The notes below the pieces were generated by a model that worked only from the letters and a program-made list of their open reading frames with translations, made no database searches and had not been told where the DNA came from. Of a stretch of 64,000 nucleotides of DNA, positions 9,700 through 19,718 are shown piece after piece; the stretch's first letter is position 1, and every line of letters begins with the position of its first letter. Source of the stretch: Actinomycetales bacterium (GTDB lineage Bacteria; Actinomycetota; Actinomycetes; Actinomycetales; Dermatophilaceae). The DNA is taken from positions 1 through 64,000 of the forward strand of contig JAAYCP010000027.1 of assembly GCA_012729695.1 (NCBI GenBank), written 5' to 3'. The translations under genes and the position numbers were made by a program.

Positions 9700-11049
9700 T
9701 CAGCCCCTCACCTGGCCGTCGCCCTCGACGATCCACTTGGTCGTCGTCAGCTCCGGCAGCGCCATCGGACCGCGGGCGTGCAGCTTCTGCGTCGAGATGC
9801 CGATCTCCGCCCCGAAGCCGAACTCGCCACCGTCGGTGAAGCGGGTGGAGGCGTTGACCATCACCGCGGCTGCATCTACCTCGGCGACGAATCGCCTTGC
9901 AGCAGCGCGGTCTTCGGTGATGATCGCCTCCGTGTGCCCGGTGCCGAAGCGGGTGATGTGAGCGATGGCCTCATCGAGACTGTCCACGACCGCCACGCTC
10001 ATCTCCAGACCGTGGAACTCCTCCGCGAAGTCGGCATCCGTGGCCAACCGGTGCGGGACGTCGATGGAGCGCGCCACGACACTGGCGCGCGGACCGGTGG
10101 CCAGGGTGACTCCGGCAGCGTTGAGCGCCTCGAGCACACGCGGCAGGAACGTCCCGGCCAGCTCGGCGTGGACGAGCAGCGACTCGGCCGCGTTGCAGAC
10201 GCTGGGACGCTGCGTCTTGGAGTTGAGCGTGATCGCGAGCGCCTTCTCGACGTCGGCAGCGGCATCGACGTAGAGGTGGCAGTTGCCGATGCCGGTCTCG
10301 ATGACCGGCACAGTGGACTCGGTCACGACAGTGGCGATGAGGTCGGCACCACCGCGCGGGATGAGCAGGTCCACCAGGCCCCGGGCGCGCATGAGCGCCC
10401 GGACGGCGTCGTGCCCACCCTCGAGCAGGGAGACCGAGTCCGCCGGCAGGCCGCACTCCTCCAGGGCGCCACGGATGACCTCCACCAGAGCGCGGTTGCT
10501 GCTCGCGGCAGCCGAGCCACCACGCAGGATCACGGCGTTGCCGCTCTTGAGTCCGAGACCGGCAGCATCCACCGTCACGTTGGGGCGGGCCTCGTAGATC
10601 ATGCCCACGACGCCCATGGGGACGCGCACCTGCCGAATCTGCAGACCGTTCGGCAGGGTCGAGCCGCGCACGATCTCCCCGACCGGGTCTGGCAGGCCGG
10701 CGACGTCCCTCAGCGCCTGGGCCACAGCCGCGACTCTGGCCCCGTCGAGACGCAGGCGGTCGAGCAGGCTCTCCGGCATTCCCCCGCCTCGACCCCGCTC
10801 GAGGTCCTCCTCGTTGGCGGCCACGATCTTCGCGGTGCCGGCATCGATCGCGTCGGCGATGGCGCGCAGGGCCGCGTCCTTCTCCGCCCGGGAGAGTAGG
10901 GCGAGCGTCCGGGCGGCAGTGCGTGCTCCGGTCGCGAGACGCCGCACCTCGGCGGCACCCTCGGCCGTCTCCGCCCGCTGCCCGGCCTGCTGCGATGCGG
11001 CGTCCACGACCTCGTCCTGGATCTGACTCTGGTTCTCCGTGACGGTCAC
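9700..11049 (-). CDS. proA: Glutamate-5-semialdehyde dehydrogenase
   Basis: 449-residue NADPH-dependent gamma-glutamyl phosphate reductase, the second step of proline synthesis. The N-terminus carries about 30 extra, low-complexity residues. Family sequence includes [18 protein letters not shown] and [15 protein letters not shown], and the catalytic cysteine region is [15 protein letters not shown]. The C-terminus has [18 protein letters not shown] and [13 protein letters not shown] start with AAGGAG 6 nt upstream. proB lies 1.4 kb away on the same strand with pdxY between them in opposite orientation. Confidence 0.96.
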   Translation of the reverse strand: MTVTENQSQIQDEVVDAASQQAGQRAETAEGAAEVRRLATGARTAARTLALLSRAEKDAALRAIADAIDAGTAKIVAANEEDLERGRGGGMPESLLDRLRLDGARVAAVAQALRDVAGLPDPVGEIVRGSTLPNGLQIRQVRVPMGVVGMIYEARPNVTVDAAGLGLKSGNAVILRGGSAAASSNRALVEVIRGALEECGLPADSVSLLEGGHDAVRALMRARGLVDLLIPRGGADLIATVVTESTVPVIETGIGNCHLYVDAAADVEKALAITLNSKTQRPSVCNAAESLLVHAELAGTFLPRVLEALNAAGVTLATGPRASVVARSIDVPHRLATDADFAEEFHGLEMSVAVVDSLDEAIAHITRFGTGHTEAIITEDRAAARRFVAEVDAAAVMVNASTRFTDGGEFGFGAEIGISTQKLHARGPMALPELTTTKWIVEGDGQVRG

Positions 11050-11102
11050 TGGTTCTCCTTCGGGGCTGACTGCGGCCTCATAGCCGACTCGGGCTCGGGG
11101 GC

Positions 11103-11162
11103 GTCCTGAGTCCCAACGTCCTGGATCTCAATGTTCTGGATCTCAATGCTCTGGATCTCTGT
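11103..11162. repeat. 15-bp tandem repeat, 4 units, upstream of proA
   Basis: Units GTCCTGAGTCCCAAC, GTCCTGGATCTCAAT, GTTCTGGATCTCAAT and GCTCTGGATCTCTGT. They straddle the 3' end of the small reading frame at 11143-11280 and the proA leader. On the minus strand they would encode pentapeptides like IEIQN. Confidence 0.88.
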
Positions 11163-11280
11163 CCTGGCCCTCGATGTCGTGGACCGAGGTGCGTGCGCCG
11201 AGCGCGAGCGCGACGGCGACCACCACACCCACGATCAGCGTGATGCCCACGCCGACGAAGAGGAGCAGGGTGAAGCTCAT
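11143..11280 (-). CDS. Possible 45-aa single-pass membrane peptide
   Basis: MSFTLLLFVGVGITLIVGVVVAVALALG-like (seen as MSFTLLLFVGVGITLIVG) followed by a short basic/acidic tail ending RDPEH. The hydrophobic run is a clear membrane helix. It sits between divergent pdxY and proA and its tail runs into the 15-bp repeat. Short length and no recognisable family make this tentative. Confidence 0.4.
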   Translation of the reverse strand: MSFTLLLFVGVGITLIVGVVVAVALALGARTSVHDIEGQDRDPEH

Positions 11281-11431
11281 GCCTGCCATCGTAAGGCGGC
11301 GACCCGGGAAGACCCCCGAGCGTTCCACATACGCATCCTTCTGTCTCCCCCGGCCCACGCACCGGCGACGCCTGGCCAGGGTGACGCGCGGGACGTGCCC
11401 GAGCACCGCCCGCCGGTGCGAGAATGTCCCG

Positions 11432-12289
11432 GTGACCACGACCATCCTGTCCATCCAGTCCTCGGTCGCCTACGGCCATGTCGGCAACAGCGCGGCTGTC
11501 TTCCCGCTGCAGCGACTCGGGGTCGAGGTGTGGCCGGTCTACACCGTGCACTTCTCCAACCACACAGGCTACGGCGCGTGGCGGGGGCCGCTGCTCGCCG
11601 CCGAGGACGTGCACGACGTGATCGTGGGCGTCGAGGAGCGGGAGGCGATGCCCGAGATCGACGCGGTGCTGTCGGGATACCAGGGCGGCACCCAGATCGG
11701 GGACGTCATCCTCGACGCCGTGGCGCGGGTCAAGGCGGCCAACCCCGCGGCGATCTACGCCTGCGATCCCGTCATGGGGAACGCCGCGTCGGGGTGCTTC
11801 GTCCACCCCGACATCCCAGTTCTCCTGCGCGACAAGGTCGTCCCGAAGGCCGACCTCATCACGCCGAACCAGTTCGAGCTCGGCTTCCTCACCCGGACGG
11901 AGCCGACCGACCTGGACTCCACGCTCGCCTCCGTGGACCAGGCCCGTGAGATGGGGCCGAGCACGGTCCTCGTCACGTCCGTGCTGCGTCCCGACCGGCC
12001 CGAGGGCACCGTCGAGATGCTCGCCGTGCACGGCGACGGCGCATGGATCGTGCAGACCCCGCACCTGCCGATGAAGGCCAACGGCTCCGGGGACGTCACC
12101 GCAGCGCTGTTCACGGCTCACCTGCTCGAGACCGGTGACGCGGCGCTCTCGCTGGCGCGGACGGCGTCCAGCATGTTCGACCTGCTCAACACCACCCTCG
12201 ACTCCGGCCGGCGCGAGCTGCAGATCGTCCAGAGCCAGGACTACTACGCCCACCCGCGGATGCAGTTCGAGGTCACGCAGGTCCGCTGA
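11432..12289 (+). CDS. pdxY: Pyridoxal kinase
   Basis: 285-residue PfkB-like kinase that phosphorylates pyridoxal in the PLP salvage pathway. It opens VTTTILSIQSSVAYGHVGN, the PdxY/PdxK N-terminus, with FSNHTGYGAWRG and VLSGYQGG. CDPVMGN, ADLITPNQFELGFLTR and the anion-hole/catalytic sequence ANGSGDVTAALFTAHLL are all present. GTG start chosen because it gives the family N-terminus; upstream in-frame codons lie in the promoter region. It stands alone on the plus strand between proA and proB. Confidence 0.93.
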   Translation: MTTTILSIQSSVAYGHVGNSAAVFPLQRLGVEVWPVYTVHFSNHTGYGAWRGPLLAAEDVHDVIVGVEEREAMPEIDAVLSGYQGGTQIGDVILDAVARVKAANPAAIYACDPVMGNAASGCFVHPDIPVLLRDKVVPKADLITPNQFELGFLTRTEPTDLDSTLASVDQAREMGPSTVLVTSVLRPDRPEGTVEMLAVHGDGAWIVQTPHLPMKANGSGDVTAALFTAHLLETGDAALSLARTASSMFDLLNTTLDSGRRELQIVQSQDYYAHPRMQFEVTQVR

Positions 12290-12428
12290 GGGTCGGGGAT
12301 CAGCCTGTCCCAGGCCTGTCTGTGTCTGATCGCCACCCCACGTCCGCCTCTGGGACCCTCGGCCTGGCCAGACGTCGGTCGGCGTTGCCCACGCTGCAGA
12401 CCCGGCCTCCGGGCGCGAGGCGTCGGCG

Positions 12429-13565
12429 TCAGAGGACGACGAGGTCGTCGCGGTGGACGACCACCCGCTCGTAGTGCGGGCCCAGCTCACGGGCCAGCTC
12501 CCGCGTCGATCGACCGAGCAGACGCGGCAGCTCCGTCGAGCTGAAGTTGACCAGGCCTCGGGCGACGACGTGGCCCGACGACGTGACCAGGTCGACCGGG
12601 TCACCCTCGGCGAATCTGCCTGCGACGTCGACGATGCCGGCCGGCAGCAGGGACTTGCGACGCTCCGTGACGGCAGCGACGGCGCCCTCGTCGAGGACCA
12701 GGCGGCCGCGAGCAGTGGTCGCGTGCGCGAGCCACCGCTTCCGGGAGGCCTTGGTCGCCGCGGCGGGGGCGAAGGCGGTCCCCACATCGTGACCGTGGAT
12801 GGCCCGCTTGACGTCGGGAAGGCGGGTCAGCACGGTGGGCACGCCGGCCGCGCCGGCGATGCCGGCCGCCTCGACCTTGGTCACCATGCCGCCGGACCCC
12901 ACCGCGGAGCCGGTGCCTCCGATGCGGATGGCCGCGAGGTCCTCCGGCGAGCCGACGAACGGCACCCTCGAGGTGCCCGGCTCGGAGGGTGGCCCGTCGT
13001 AGAGAGCATCGACATCGGTGAGGAGCACCATGCCGTCGGCACCGACGAGATCCGCGACGAGCGCGGCCAGCCGGTCGTTGTCACCGAACTTGATCTCGTC
13101 GGTGGCAACGGTGTCGTTCTCGTTGACGATGGGCACGATCCCGATCTCGAGCAGCCGCTCGAGAGTGCGCCGGGCGTTGACGTAGTGGGAGCGTCGGGTG
13201 ACGTCGTCGGCGGTGAGCAGCACCTGCCCGACGGTCAGGCCGTGGGTCGCGAAACGCTGCTGATAGGCGGCGATGAGAGCACCCTGCCCCACGGAGGCAG
13301 CCGCCTGCTGGGTCGCGAGGTCCCTCGGGCGCTGGGTCAGGCCCAACGGGCCCATACCGGCGGCAATGGCGCCGGACGAGACGAGGACGACCTGCTGCCC
13401 GGCGAGCCACCGAACCGCTAGGACGTCGACGAGTGCATGCAGTGCTTCCGGGTCGAGCTGGCCTCCAGCGACGGACGTGAGCGACGAGGACCCCACCTTG
13501 ACGACGATCCTGCGTCCCGTGGCCACGGCGGCACGGACCGCCGCCGCCTCCTCACTCATCGTCAT
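12429..13565 (-). CDS. proB: Glutamate 5-kinase with PUA domain
   Basis: About 378-residue ATP-dependent kinase, the first step of proline synthesis. The amino-acid kinase domain has [29 protein letters not shown] and [23 protein letters not shown] domain follows from about residue 285 ([19 protein letters not shown]). GTG at 13571, ATG at 13565 and ATG at 13559 are all possible starts; I prefer 13565 for its GGGTGAG-like ribosome-binding site. It overlaps the end of obg, implying coupling. Confidence 0.94.
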   Translation of the reverse strand: MTMSEEAAAVRAAVATGRRIVVKVGSSSLTSVAGGQLDPEALHALVDVLAVRWLAGQQVVLVSSGAIAAGMGPLGLTQRPRDLATQQAAASVGQGALIAAYQQRFATHGLTVGQVLLTADDVTRRSHYVNARRTLERLLEIGIVPIVNENDTVATDEIKFGDNDRLAALVADLVGADGMVLLTDVDALYDGPPSEPGTSRVPFVGSPEDLAAIRIGGTGSAVGSGGMVTKVEAAGIAGAAGVPTVLTRLPDVKRAIHGHDVGTAFAPAAATKASRKRWLAHATTARGRLVLDEGAVAAVTERRKSLLPAGIVDVAGRFAEGDPVDLVTSSGHVVARGLVNFSSTELPRLLGRSTRELARELGPHYERVVVHRDDLVVL

Positions 13566-15069
13566 CGGCACTCACCCACTGTCCGGCACGTCGCTCGGCT
13601 GCCAGCTGCTCCCGCGCCTCGGCCTGGGCGTCCCTGCGCGCGTGGAACTCCTCGCGCTTCTCGGCGCGTGTCTTGCGGCTTGAGTCCTCGAGCCGCACAT
13701 CGGTCCCGCGTGGTCCGGAGAGGTGCTCCGCACCACCCATCAGCGTGGGCTCCCAGTCGAAGACGACGGCGTTGTCCTCCGGGCCGATGAGCACCGTGGA
13801 GCCGGCAACGGCACCAGCCGCGTAGAGGGCCTCTTCGACGCCGAGGCGCTGGAGCCGGTCGGCGAGGTAGCCGACGGCCTCGTCGTTGGAGAAGTCGGTC
13901 TGTCGGACCCACCGGGTGGGCCGCTCCCCCAGCACCCGGAACACCTCGCCGTCCGGTCCCTCCTCGCGCACGACCGTGAAGCCGCTGTCGTCGACCGCCT
14001 TGGGCCGCAGCACGACCCGAGGCGCCTCCACCACGGGCAGCTCCTCTCGGGCCTGCTCGACATGGCGGGCCAGCGCATACGTCAGCTCCTTGAGGCCGGT
14101 GTGCGCCACCGCTGAGACGATATGCACCTCGAGGCCGCGGGCCTCGAGGTCCGGCTTGACCATCTCGGCCAGCTCGCGCGCGTCGGGCACGTCGGCCTTG
14201 TTGAGGACGACGATGCGGGTGCGCTCCGAGAGGGGCTTGCCGCCCAGGGAGTCGTCCGGCACGTAGGCGGCGAGCTCGGACTCGATGACGTCGAAGTCGC
14301 TGAGCGGGTCGCGACCGGGCTCGAGCGTGGCGCAGTCGATGACGTGCACGAGGACGGAGCAGCGCTCGACGTGGCGGAGGAACTCCAGGCCCAGACCCTT
14401 GCCCATCGAGGCCCCGGGGATGAGCCCTGGGACGTCGGCGATGGTGAACCGCTGGGCGCCGGCCGTGACCACCCCGAGGTTGGGCACGAGGGTCGTGAAG
14501 GGGTAGTCAGCGATCTTCGGCTTGGCCGCCGAGAGCACCGAGACCAGGGAGGACTTCCCTGCGCTGGGGAAGCCGATGAGGGCGACATCGGCGAGCGACT
14601 TCAGCTCCAGGATGATGTCGGTGGACTCGCCGGGCTCACCGAGCAGCGCGAAGCCGGGCGCCTTGCGGCGGGGGCTGGCCAGGGCTTTGTTGCCGAGACC
14701 GCCGCGGCCGCCTCGGGCCGCGACGTAGGTCTGACCCGGCGCGACGAGATCGGCCAGGACGTTCCCGGCCCGGTCCTTGACGACCGTGCCGGCCGGCACG
14801 GGGAGGATGAGGTCGGCGCCGTCGGCGCCGTTGCGCTCGCCCCCGGCGCCGGGAGCGCCGTTCTGGGCCTTGCGGTGGGGCGTGTGGTGGTAGTCGAGCA
14901 GCGTCGTCACCTGCGGGTCGACCGTCAGGATGACGGAGCCGCCGCGGCCCCCGTTGCCGCCGTCAGGACCGCCCAGCGGCTTGAACTTCTCGCGGTGGAC
15001 CGAGGCCACTCCGTTGCCACCCTTGCCCGCGGAGACGTGCAGGATGACCCGATCGACGAAGGTGGCCAT
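13552..15069 (-). CDS. obg: GTPase Obg/CgtA
   Basis: 505-residue essential GTPase of large-subunit ribosome assembly and stress control. The glycine-rich Obg domain opens [20 protein letters not shown], with [16 protein letters not shown]. The G domain has [19 protein letters not shown] (G1, at about 168), [10 protein letters not shown] (G3) and LNKADVPD (G4). The C-terminal OCT region includes [20 protein letters not shown]. The start at 15069 has AGGAG with 9-nt spacing; the ATG 6 nt upstream is too close to it. The C-terminal 60 residues are highly charged, as in actinobacterial homologues. Confidence 0.96.
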   Translation of the reverse strand: MATFVDRVILHVSAGKGGNGVASVHREKFKPLGGPDGGNGGRGGSVILTVDPQVTTLLDYHHTPHRKAQNGAPGAGGERNGADGADLILPVPAGTVVKDRAGNVLADLVAPGQTYVAARGGRGGLGNKALASPRRKAPGFALLGEPGESTDIILELKSLADVALIGFPSAGKSSLVSVLSAAKPKIADYPFTTLVPNLGVVTAGAQRFTIADVPGLIPGASMGKGLGLEFLRHVERCSVLVHVIDCATLEPGRDPLSDFDVIESELAAYVPDDSLGGKPLSERTRIVVLNKADVPDARELAEMVKPDLEARGLEVHIVSAVAHTGLKELTYALARHVEQAREELPVVEAPRVVLRPKAVDDSGFTVVREEGPDGEVFRVLGERPTRWVRQTDFSNDEAVGYLADRLQRLGVEEALYAAGAVAGSTVLIGPEDNAVVFDWEPTLMGGAEHLSGPRGTDVRLEDSSRKTRAEKREEFHARRDAQAEAREQLAAERRAGQWVSADDDE

Positions 15070-15153
15070 GTGCATCTGCTCCTGCGAGTGCGACCGGACG
15101 AGCGAAGGACGTTCCTCGTGCCGGGCTTCTGGGACGGGCTAAGCGCCCTCGGC

Positions 15154-15187
15154 GTACCGGAACGTTCCTATTGTCACGTTCTTGTAC
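15154..15187. repeat. Palindromic element copy D, upstream of obg
   Basis: 34-bp element: left arm GTACCGGAACGT, loop TCCTATTGTC, right arm ACGTTCTTGTAC. The arms differ by single changes from the perfect 12-bp inverted repeat of copies B and C at 24.2-24.3 kb; the loop is identical. It lies between the rpmA terminator and obg, 84 nt from the obg start codon. Confidence 0.9.
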
Positions 15188-15205
15188 GGGCTGGGCGCCT
15201 GGGTC

Positions 15206-15250
15206 GGGTTGGTGTCGGGTGGTGTTGGTCTGGCTGGTGTTGGTCTTGTG
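15206..15250. repeat. 15-bp repeat, about 2-3 units, obg-rpmA gap
   Basis: GGTGTTGGTCTGGCT (15221-15235) and GGTGTTGGTCTTGTG (15236-15250), preceded by a weaker GGTTGGTGTCGGGT version. Same 15-bp period as repeats elsewhere in this window. Confidence 0.65.
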
Positions 15251-15288
15251 GTTATCGTGCGGGTGGTTTCACCCGGTCCGGGACGACG

Positions 15289-15323
15289 CGAGGGGCGGGC
15301 CGAAAGGTGGCCCGCCCCTCGCA
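15289..15323 (-). terminator. Terminator after rplU-rpmA
   Basis: 14-bp stem GCGAGGGGCGGGCC / GGCCCGCCCCTCGC with a 7-nt loop GAAAGGT, 49 bp beyond the rpmA stop on the minus strand. Confidence 0.8.
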
Positions 15324-15371
15324 TACCTTGTGCGGCTCAGGCGAGCGGCACCGGTGGTGTCGTGAACGCGC

Positions 15372-15629
15372 TCAGGCGTCCACGGGAACGACGTTGACGG
15401 TCTTGCGGCCGCGCTTGGTGCCGAACTCGACGGCGCCGGCGACCAGAGCGAACAGCGTGTCGTCGCCACCGCGACCGACGCCGTTGCCCGGGTGGAACTT
15501 CGTGCCGCGCTGGCGGACGAGGATCTCACCGGCGTTGACGACCTGGCCGCCGTAGCGCTTGACGCCGAGGTACTGGGCGTTCGAGTCGCGACCGTTGCGG
15601 GTCGAGGACGCACCCTTCTTGTGTGCCAT
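15372..15629 (-). CDS. rpmA: 50S ribosomal protein L27
   Basis: 85-residue L27 of the peptidyl-transferase region. [19 protein letters not shown] and [10 protein letters not shown] at the N-terminus, then [20 protein letters not shown]. No cleavable N-terminal extension is present, unlike Firmicutes L27. It follows rplU by 57 nt and shares its operon. Confidence 0.97.
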   Translation of the reverse strand: MAHKKGASSTRNGRDSNAQYLGVKRYGGQVVNAGEILVRQRGTKFHPGNGVGRGGDDTLFALVAGAVEFGTKRGRKTVNVVPVDA

Positions 15630-15686
15630 GTCTGTTACCTACTTCGTGAGTCGTGGATGCCGTTGGGGTAGATCAGAGGGTGATGA

Positions 15687-15995
15687 TCAGAGGTTGATCT
15701 CGGTGACCTGCACGCGGGTCAGGTGCTGACGGTGGCCCTGACGCTTGCGGTAGCCGGTCTTGTTCTTGAACTTCATGATCGTGATCTTCGGGCCCTTGGC
15801 CGGACCGAGAACCTCAGCCTTGACCGAAACCTTGGCGAGCTTGGACGCGTCGCTCGTCACGGTGGTGCCGTCGACGACGAGCAGAGGGGTCAGGTCGATG
15901 CTGTCGCCAGTCGAGGCGCTGACCTTGTCGATGATGAGGGTGTCGCCGACGGAGACCTTCTCCTGACGACCACCTGCGCGAACAATCGCGTACAT
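15687..15995 (-). CDS. rplU: 50S ribosomal protein L21
   Basis: 102-residue L21: [19 protein letters not shown] at the N-terminus and [19 protein letters not shown] at the C-terminus, the family signature for 23S rRNA binding. The 209-bp leader back to rne may hold its promoter; I could not identify a defined leader motif. Confidence 0.97.
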   Translation of the reverse strand: MYAIVRAGGRQEKVSVGDTLIIDKVSASTGDSIDLTPLLVVDGTTVTSDASKLAKVSVKAEVLGPAKGPKITIMKFKNKTGYRKRQGHRQHLTRVQVTEINL

Positions 15996-16204
15996 GGGGT
16001 GAACTCACTTTCGGTTATGACGGTGATGCGCGCTCTTTGGTGACCGGCTGATAGTTGCCCGGAACGAGCAGTCCGTGGACAGCAGGTATCGCGGGGACAC
16101 CGCTCGGTGGGCGCACCGAGGATCTAATCTACCGTGCCGGGCGGTGCCCGACCAAACCAGCGACCGTGCGGTCAGAGCACGCTGGCGCGTGGGGTGTGAC
16201 CGGA

Positions 16205-19200
16205 TCAGTCCTCTGGGGTGAGGATGCGGACCTCGCTCGCGCCGGGAGGACCGGCCGGGGCGATGACTCGGCCGCGCTTACGGCGCTGCCGGGGCCGGGG
16301 CTCCGGCGTGTCCAGAGGCGCGATCTCGGGTGCCTCAAGCGAGGCTGCGACCTCGTCAGGCGCCTGGGTCGGCACAGATGCGACCTCATCAGGTGACTCC
16401 TGCGGCACGGACGCGACCTCGCTGGCGCCGGCCTCGGCCGTGGCCGGCTCCGAGGCCGACTCGGCTTCGCCGGCCGTTGCCGGCTCGTCGCCTTCAACGG
16501 CCTCGGGGCTCTGCTCGGACTCGGCCTCGACTCGGGGCTCAGCTGTGTCCTCGGGGCCGGGCTCGGCTGCGTCCACCACCGACCCGGTCTCCTCGCCGGC
16601 CTCGAGTGCCGTCTCGGTCGCTTCGATCAGGGACGCCTCGGGCGTTTCCGGTGTGCCGGCGTCAGCCACGGTGGGTGCACCCGAGTCTGCCTCAGCGTCA
16701 CCTTCAGGGGCGCTGGATGCGGCGGCGGCCTTGAGTGCAGCCGCGTGGGCCGCTGCCGCGATCTGAGCCGCAGTCGGTCCGTTGGTGGCCGGCTTGACCA
16801 CCGGCTGGCGCTCGCGGCTCTCTCGGCCACCCCCGTTGCCACGACCACGGCCGCGGCTCCGACCCGAACCGTTGTCCTCGCCGGAGGGCTGGTCCAGGGG
16901 GTCGGAGTGCACGATGACGCCCCGTCCGCCGCAGTGCGCGCACGGCTCGGAGAAGACCTCGAGCAGACCGGTTCCGACGCGCTTACGCGTCATCTGGACC
17001 AGGCCGAGCGAGGTCACCTCAGCGACCTGGTGCTTCGTGCGGTCACGGCCCAGGCACTCGAGGAGGCGACGCACGACGAGGTCCCGGTTGGACTCGAGGA
17101 CCATGTCGATGAAGTCGATGACGATGATGCCGCCGATGTCCCGCAACCGGAGCTGTCGGACGATCTCCTCGGCCGCCTCGATGTTGTTCTTGGTGACCGT
17201 CTCCTCGAGGTTGCCGCCCGACCCGACGAACTTGCCGGTGTTGACGTCGATGACGGTCATCGCCTCGGTCCGGTCGATGACGAGCGAGCCACCGGACGGC
17301 AGCCACACCTTGCGGTCGAGCGCCTTGGCGATCTGCTCGTCGACGCGGTACTCGGTGAACAGGTCCTTCTCACCGGTCCACTTCGTGAGGCGCTTGGCCA
17401 GGTCGGGAGCGACCTCGTCGAGGTAGTCGGCGATGTCCTGGTAGGCCTTGTCCCCGGAGACGATGAGGGAGGTGAAGTCCTCGTTGAAGACGTCGCGGAT
17501 GACCTTGACCGTCAGGTCGGGCTCGCCGTGCAGCAGCACCGGGGCGCCGCCCTTCTTCTTGCCGGCCTTCTCCGCCTTGGACTTGATCCGCTCCCAGGCC
17601 CGGGTCAGTCGCTCGATGTCGGCGGTGAGCTCCTCCTCGGAGGCTCCCTCCGCGGCCGTGCGGACGATGACGCCCGCGTCGTCGGGCACGATCTTCTTCA
17701 GGATCGACTTCAGCCGGGCGCGCTCGGTGTCGGGGAGCTTGCGCGAGATGCCCGTCATGGACGCCTCGGGCACGTAGACGAGGAAGCGTCCCGGGAGGGA
17801 GACCTGCGAGGTCAGCCGTGCACCCTTGTGCCCGATGGGGTCCTTGGTCACCTGCACCAGGACGGTGTCACCGGAGGTCAGGGCGTTCTCGATGCGCCTC
17901 GGGATGTTGCCCTCGAGACCAGCGGCGTCCCAGTTGACCTCGCCGGCGTAGAGGACCGCGTTGCGACCCTTGCCGATGTCGACGAAGGCGGCCTCCATCG
18001 ACGGGAGGACGTTCTGGACCCGGCCGAGGTAGACGTTGCCGATCATCGAGGCGCCGGTCTCCCGGGAGACGTAGTGCTCGACGAGGATGCCGTCCTCCAG
18101 CACACCGATCTGCGTGGTCGCCTCCCGCTCGCGGACCACCATGACCCGCTCGACGCTCTCGCGGCGCGCGAGGAACTCGGCCTCGGTGATGATCTGGCGG
18201 CGGCGGCCGGCCTCACGGCCCTCCCGGCGACGCTGCTTCTTGGCCTCGAGCCGGGTCGAGCCCTTCAGCGCCGTGACCTGCTCGCGGGCCCGTGCCCCCC
18301 GGCTCTCGTCACTCTCGGCGGCATCGGTACCGCCGCGGCGGCGACGCCGACGACGGCGCGACGACTCACCACCCTCGGCCGAGTCGCCGGAGTCCGTGTC
18401 GGACCCGTCCTCGCGGGCCCGGTCCGTGTCGCTGCTCTCGTCGCGGCCGGACTCCGAGTCGGAGCCCTCCTGGCCCTCCTGGGCGCTCTCGTCGGCCGAC
18501 TCCTCCGCGCCTGCGCTGTCGGCACCCCGCGAACGGCGGCCGCGGCCGCCGCGGCGGCGGGAGCGTCGGCTCGAGCCGTCACCGGACTCATCGGCGCCAT
18601 CTGCTCCCGACGTGGGCTCAGTTGTGGCCTCTGCCGACTCGTCCGCCTCCGTGAGTGCGGGTCGAGCGGCCTCGGCCTCCTCGTCCTCCCGGGCGGCTGC
18701 CTCGTCCTCGACCCGGCGTACGGGGGCGCCGGCAGCGGCGGTGGCCCTCCGGCGGCGCGGAGCCACCGGCTCGGGAGCCTGGAAGAGCAGGCCGAAGGTA
18801 GGGATGACCGGCGCTGCCGGCTCGGGTCCGTCCTCGGCTTCTTCTGCCTCAGCGTCTTCAGCCTCAGCGTCTTCTGCCTCGAGGGTTTCTGCGTCGATGG
18901 CCTCTGTATCGGTGGTCTCTGCGTTCGTCGAGTCCCCTTCGTCCGCACCGTCGCCGACCTCCGCCTGCGTGGCGACCTCGTCGTTCTCCGAGGTGACGTC
19001 CGTAGCCTCGGGGCTCGGCTCCTGCGCGGTAGCAGCCTCCTCGGGCGTCGCCTGAGCGGCGGCGACCGCGGCCTTCCGCGACCGACGGGCCCGCTTGGCG
19101 GCGGGCGCCGTCGCGGTGTCCTCCCGGTCCGTCGAGGACTCTGTGCCTGCGGCGTCGGGGCTGCCAGCGGCCGTGCCCTCAGGCGCCGGGGCGTCAGTGC

Positions 19201-19528
19201 CCGGAACGTCAGCGGCCTGGGCGTCCGGGGAGCCATCGGCATCGGTCGCACCGGCCTCCGCCGCCGGAGCGGCCGACTTCCGGGTGGAACGGCGTGCCGT
19301 CGTCCCCTTCGTCGCACGCTTACGGGCGGTCGCCTTCACCGGTGCAGGCTCGGCGCGGGTCTCCGTCTCAGCGGAGTCAGCCGCAGCGTCAGAAGCAGAG
19401 TCTGGGGCAGCGTCCGAAGAGCCGGTGTCGGTCGCTCCGGGCCCGGACTGGGCGCCGGTCAGCTCACCGGTCGTCGCGGCCGAGCCCTCGGTCGATGCTT
19501 GGGAGTAGTCGGTGGGTTCGGAAGCCAT
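16205..19528 (-). CDS. rne: Ribonuclease E/G with long disordered head and tail
   Basis: 1107-residue RNase E/G-family endoribonuclease for rRNA/tRNA processing and mRNA decay. Residues 1-440 are low-complexity: Ala/Glu/Thr-rich, Arg-rich clusters ([27 protein letters not shown]) and pentapeptides EAEDA. An S1 domain covers roughly 470-550 (NVYLGRVQNVLPSMEAAFVD). The catalytic DNase I-like part carries the metal-binding aspartate in TVIDVNTGKFVGSGG at about 760 and GGIIVIDFIDM, and CAHCGGRG at about 864 is the Zn-link cysteine motif. The C-terminal 230 residues are acidic and disordered. GGAGGG lies 7 nt before the ATG. Domain order is the usual actinobacterial arrangement. Confidence 0.95.
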   Translation of the reverse strand: MASEPTDYSQASTEGSAATTGELTGAQSGPGATDTGSSDAAPDSASDAAADSAETETRAEPAPVKATARKRATKGTTARRSTRKSAAPAAEAGATDADGSPDAQAADVPGTDAPAPEGTAAGSPDAAGTESSTDREDTATAPAAKRARRSRKAAVAAAQATPEEAATAQEPSPEATDVTSENDEVATQAEVGDGADEGDSTNAETTDTEAIDAETLEAEDAEAEDAEAEEAEDGPEPAAPVIPTFGLLFQAPEPVAPRRRRATAAAGAPVRRVEDEAAAREDEEAEAARPALTEADESAEATTEPTSGADGADESGDGSSRRSRRRGGRGRRSRGADSAGAEESADESAQEGQEGSDSESGRDESSDTDRAREDGSDTDSGDSAEGGESSRRRRRRRRGGTDAAESDESRGARAREQVTALKGSTRLEAKKQRRREGREAGRRRQIITEAEFLARRESVERVMVVREREATTQIGVLEDGILVEHYVSRETGASMIGNVYLGRVQNVLPSMEAAFVDIGKGRNAVLYAGEVNWDAAGLEGNIPRRIENALTSGDTVLVQVTKDPIGHKGARLTSQVSLPGRFLVYVPEASMTGISRKLPDTERARLKSILKKIVPDDAGVIVRTAAEGASEEELTADIERLTRAWERIKSKAEKAGKKKGGAPVLLHGEPDLTVKVIRDVFNEDFTSLIVSGDKAYQDIADYLDEVAPDLAKRLTKWTGEKDLFTEYRVDEQIAKALDRKVWLPSGGSLVIDRTEAMTVIDVNTGKFVGSGGNLEETVTKNNIEAAEEIVRQLRLRDIGGIIVIDFIDMVLESNRDLVVRRLLECLGRDRTKHQVAEVTSLGLVQMTRKRVGTGLLEVFSEPCAHCGGRGVIVHSDPLDQPSGEDNGSGRSRGRGRGNGGGRESRERQPVVKPATNGPTAAQIAAAAHAAALKAAAASSAPEGDAEADSGAPTVADAGTPETPEASLIEATETALEAGEETGSVVDAAEPGPEDTAEPRVEAESEQSPEAVEGDEPATAGEAESASEPATAEAGASEVASVPQESPDEVASVPTQAPDEVAASLEAPEIAPLDTPEPRPRQRRKRGRVIAPAGPPGASEVRILTPED
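18842..18931. repeat. 15-bp repeat, about 6 units, coding in rne
   Basis: TTCTGCCTCAGCGTC and TTCAGCCTCAGCGTC followed by four increasingly diverged 15-bp units. On the minus strand they encode the acidic pentapeptide series ending EAEDA, EAEDA, EAEEA in the disordered N-terminal region of RNase E. Confidence 0.85.
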
Positions 19529-19718
19529 GGGGCATCCCTCCAGGTAGGCCGGGTCTTCCGAGCCACACCAAGGGACGTATGCGGGAGCTCGCTCCCCGTC
19601 ACCACTCGGAGCACCGGGTGCTCGAGTCGGATCGCGGACGCATGCGCGTACAGGACGCAGACGCCGCGGAAGTCAGGCGGCTACAGGTGATGGGGCTCGC
19701 GCTCGGCGCGTCACCCTC

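Noticed and set aside
15996-16204. L21 leader RNA
   Set aside because: A leader of plausible length is present, but I could not recognise a specific autoregulatory fold by eye.
16745-19690. 981-codon open frame on the plus strand opposite rne
   Set aside because: It is antisense to a clear RNase E/G gene and has the composition expected from high-GC shadow frames; no family motif.
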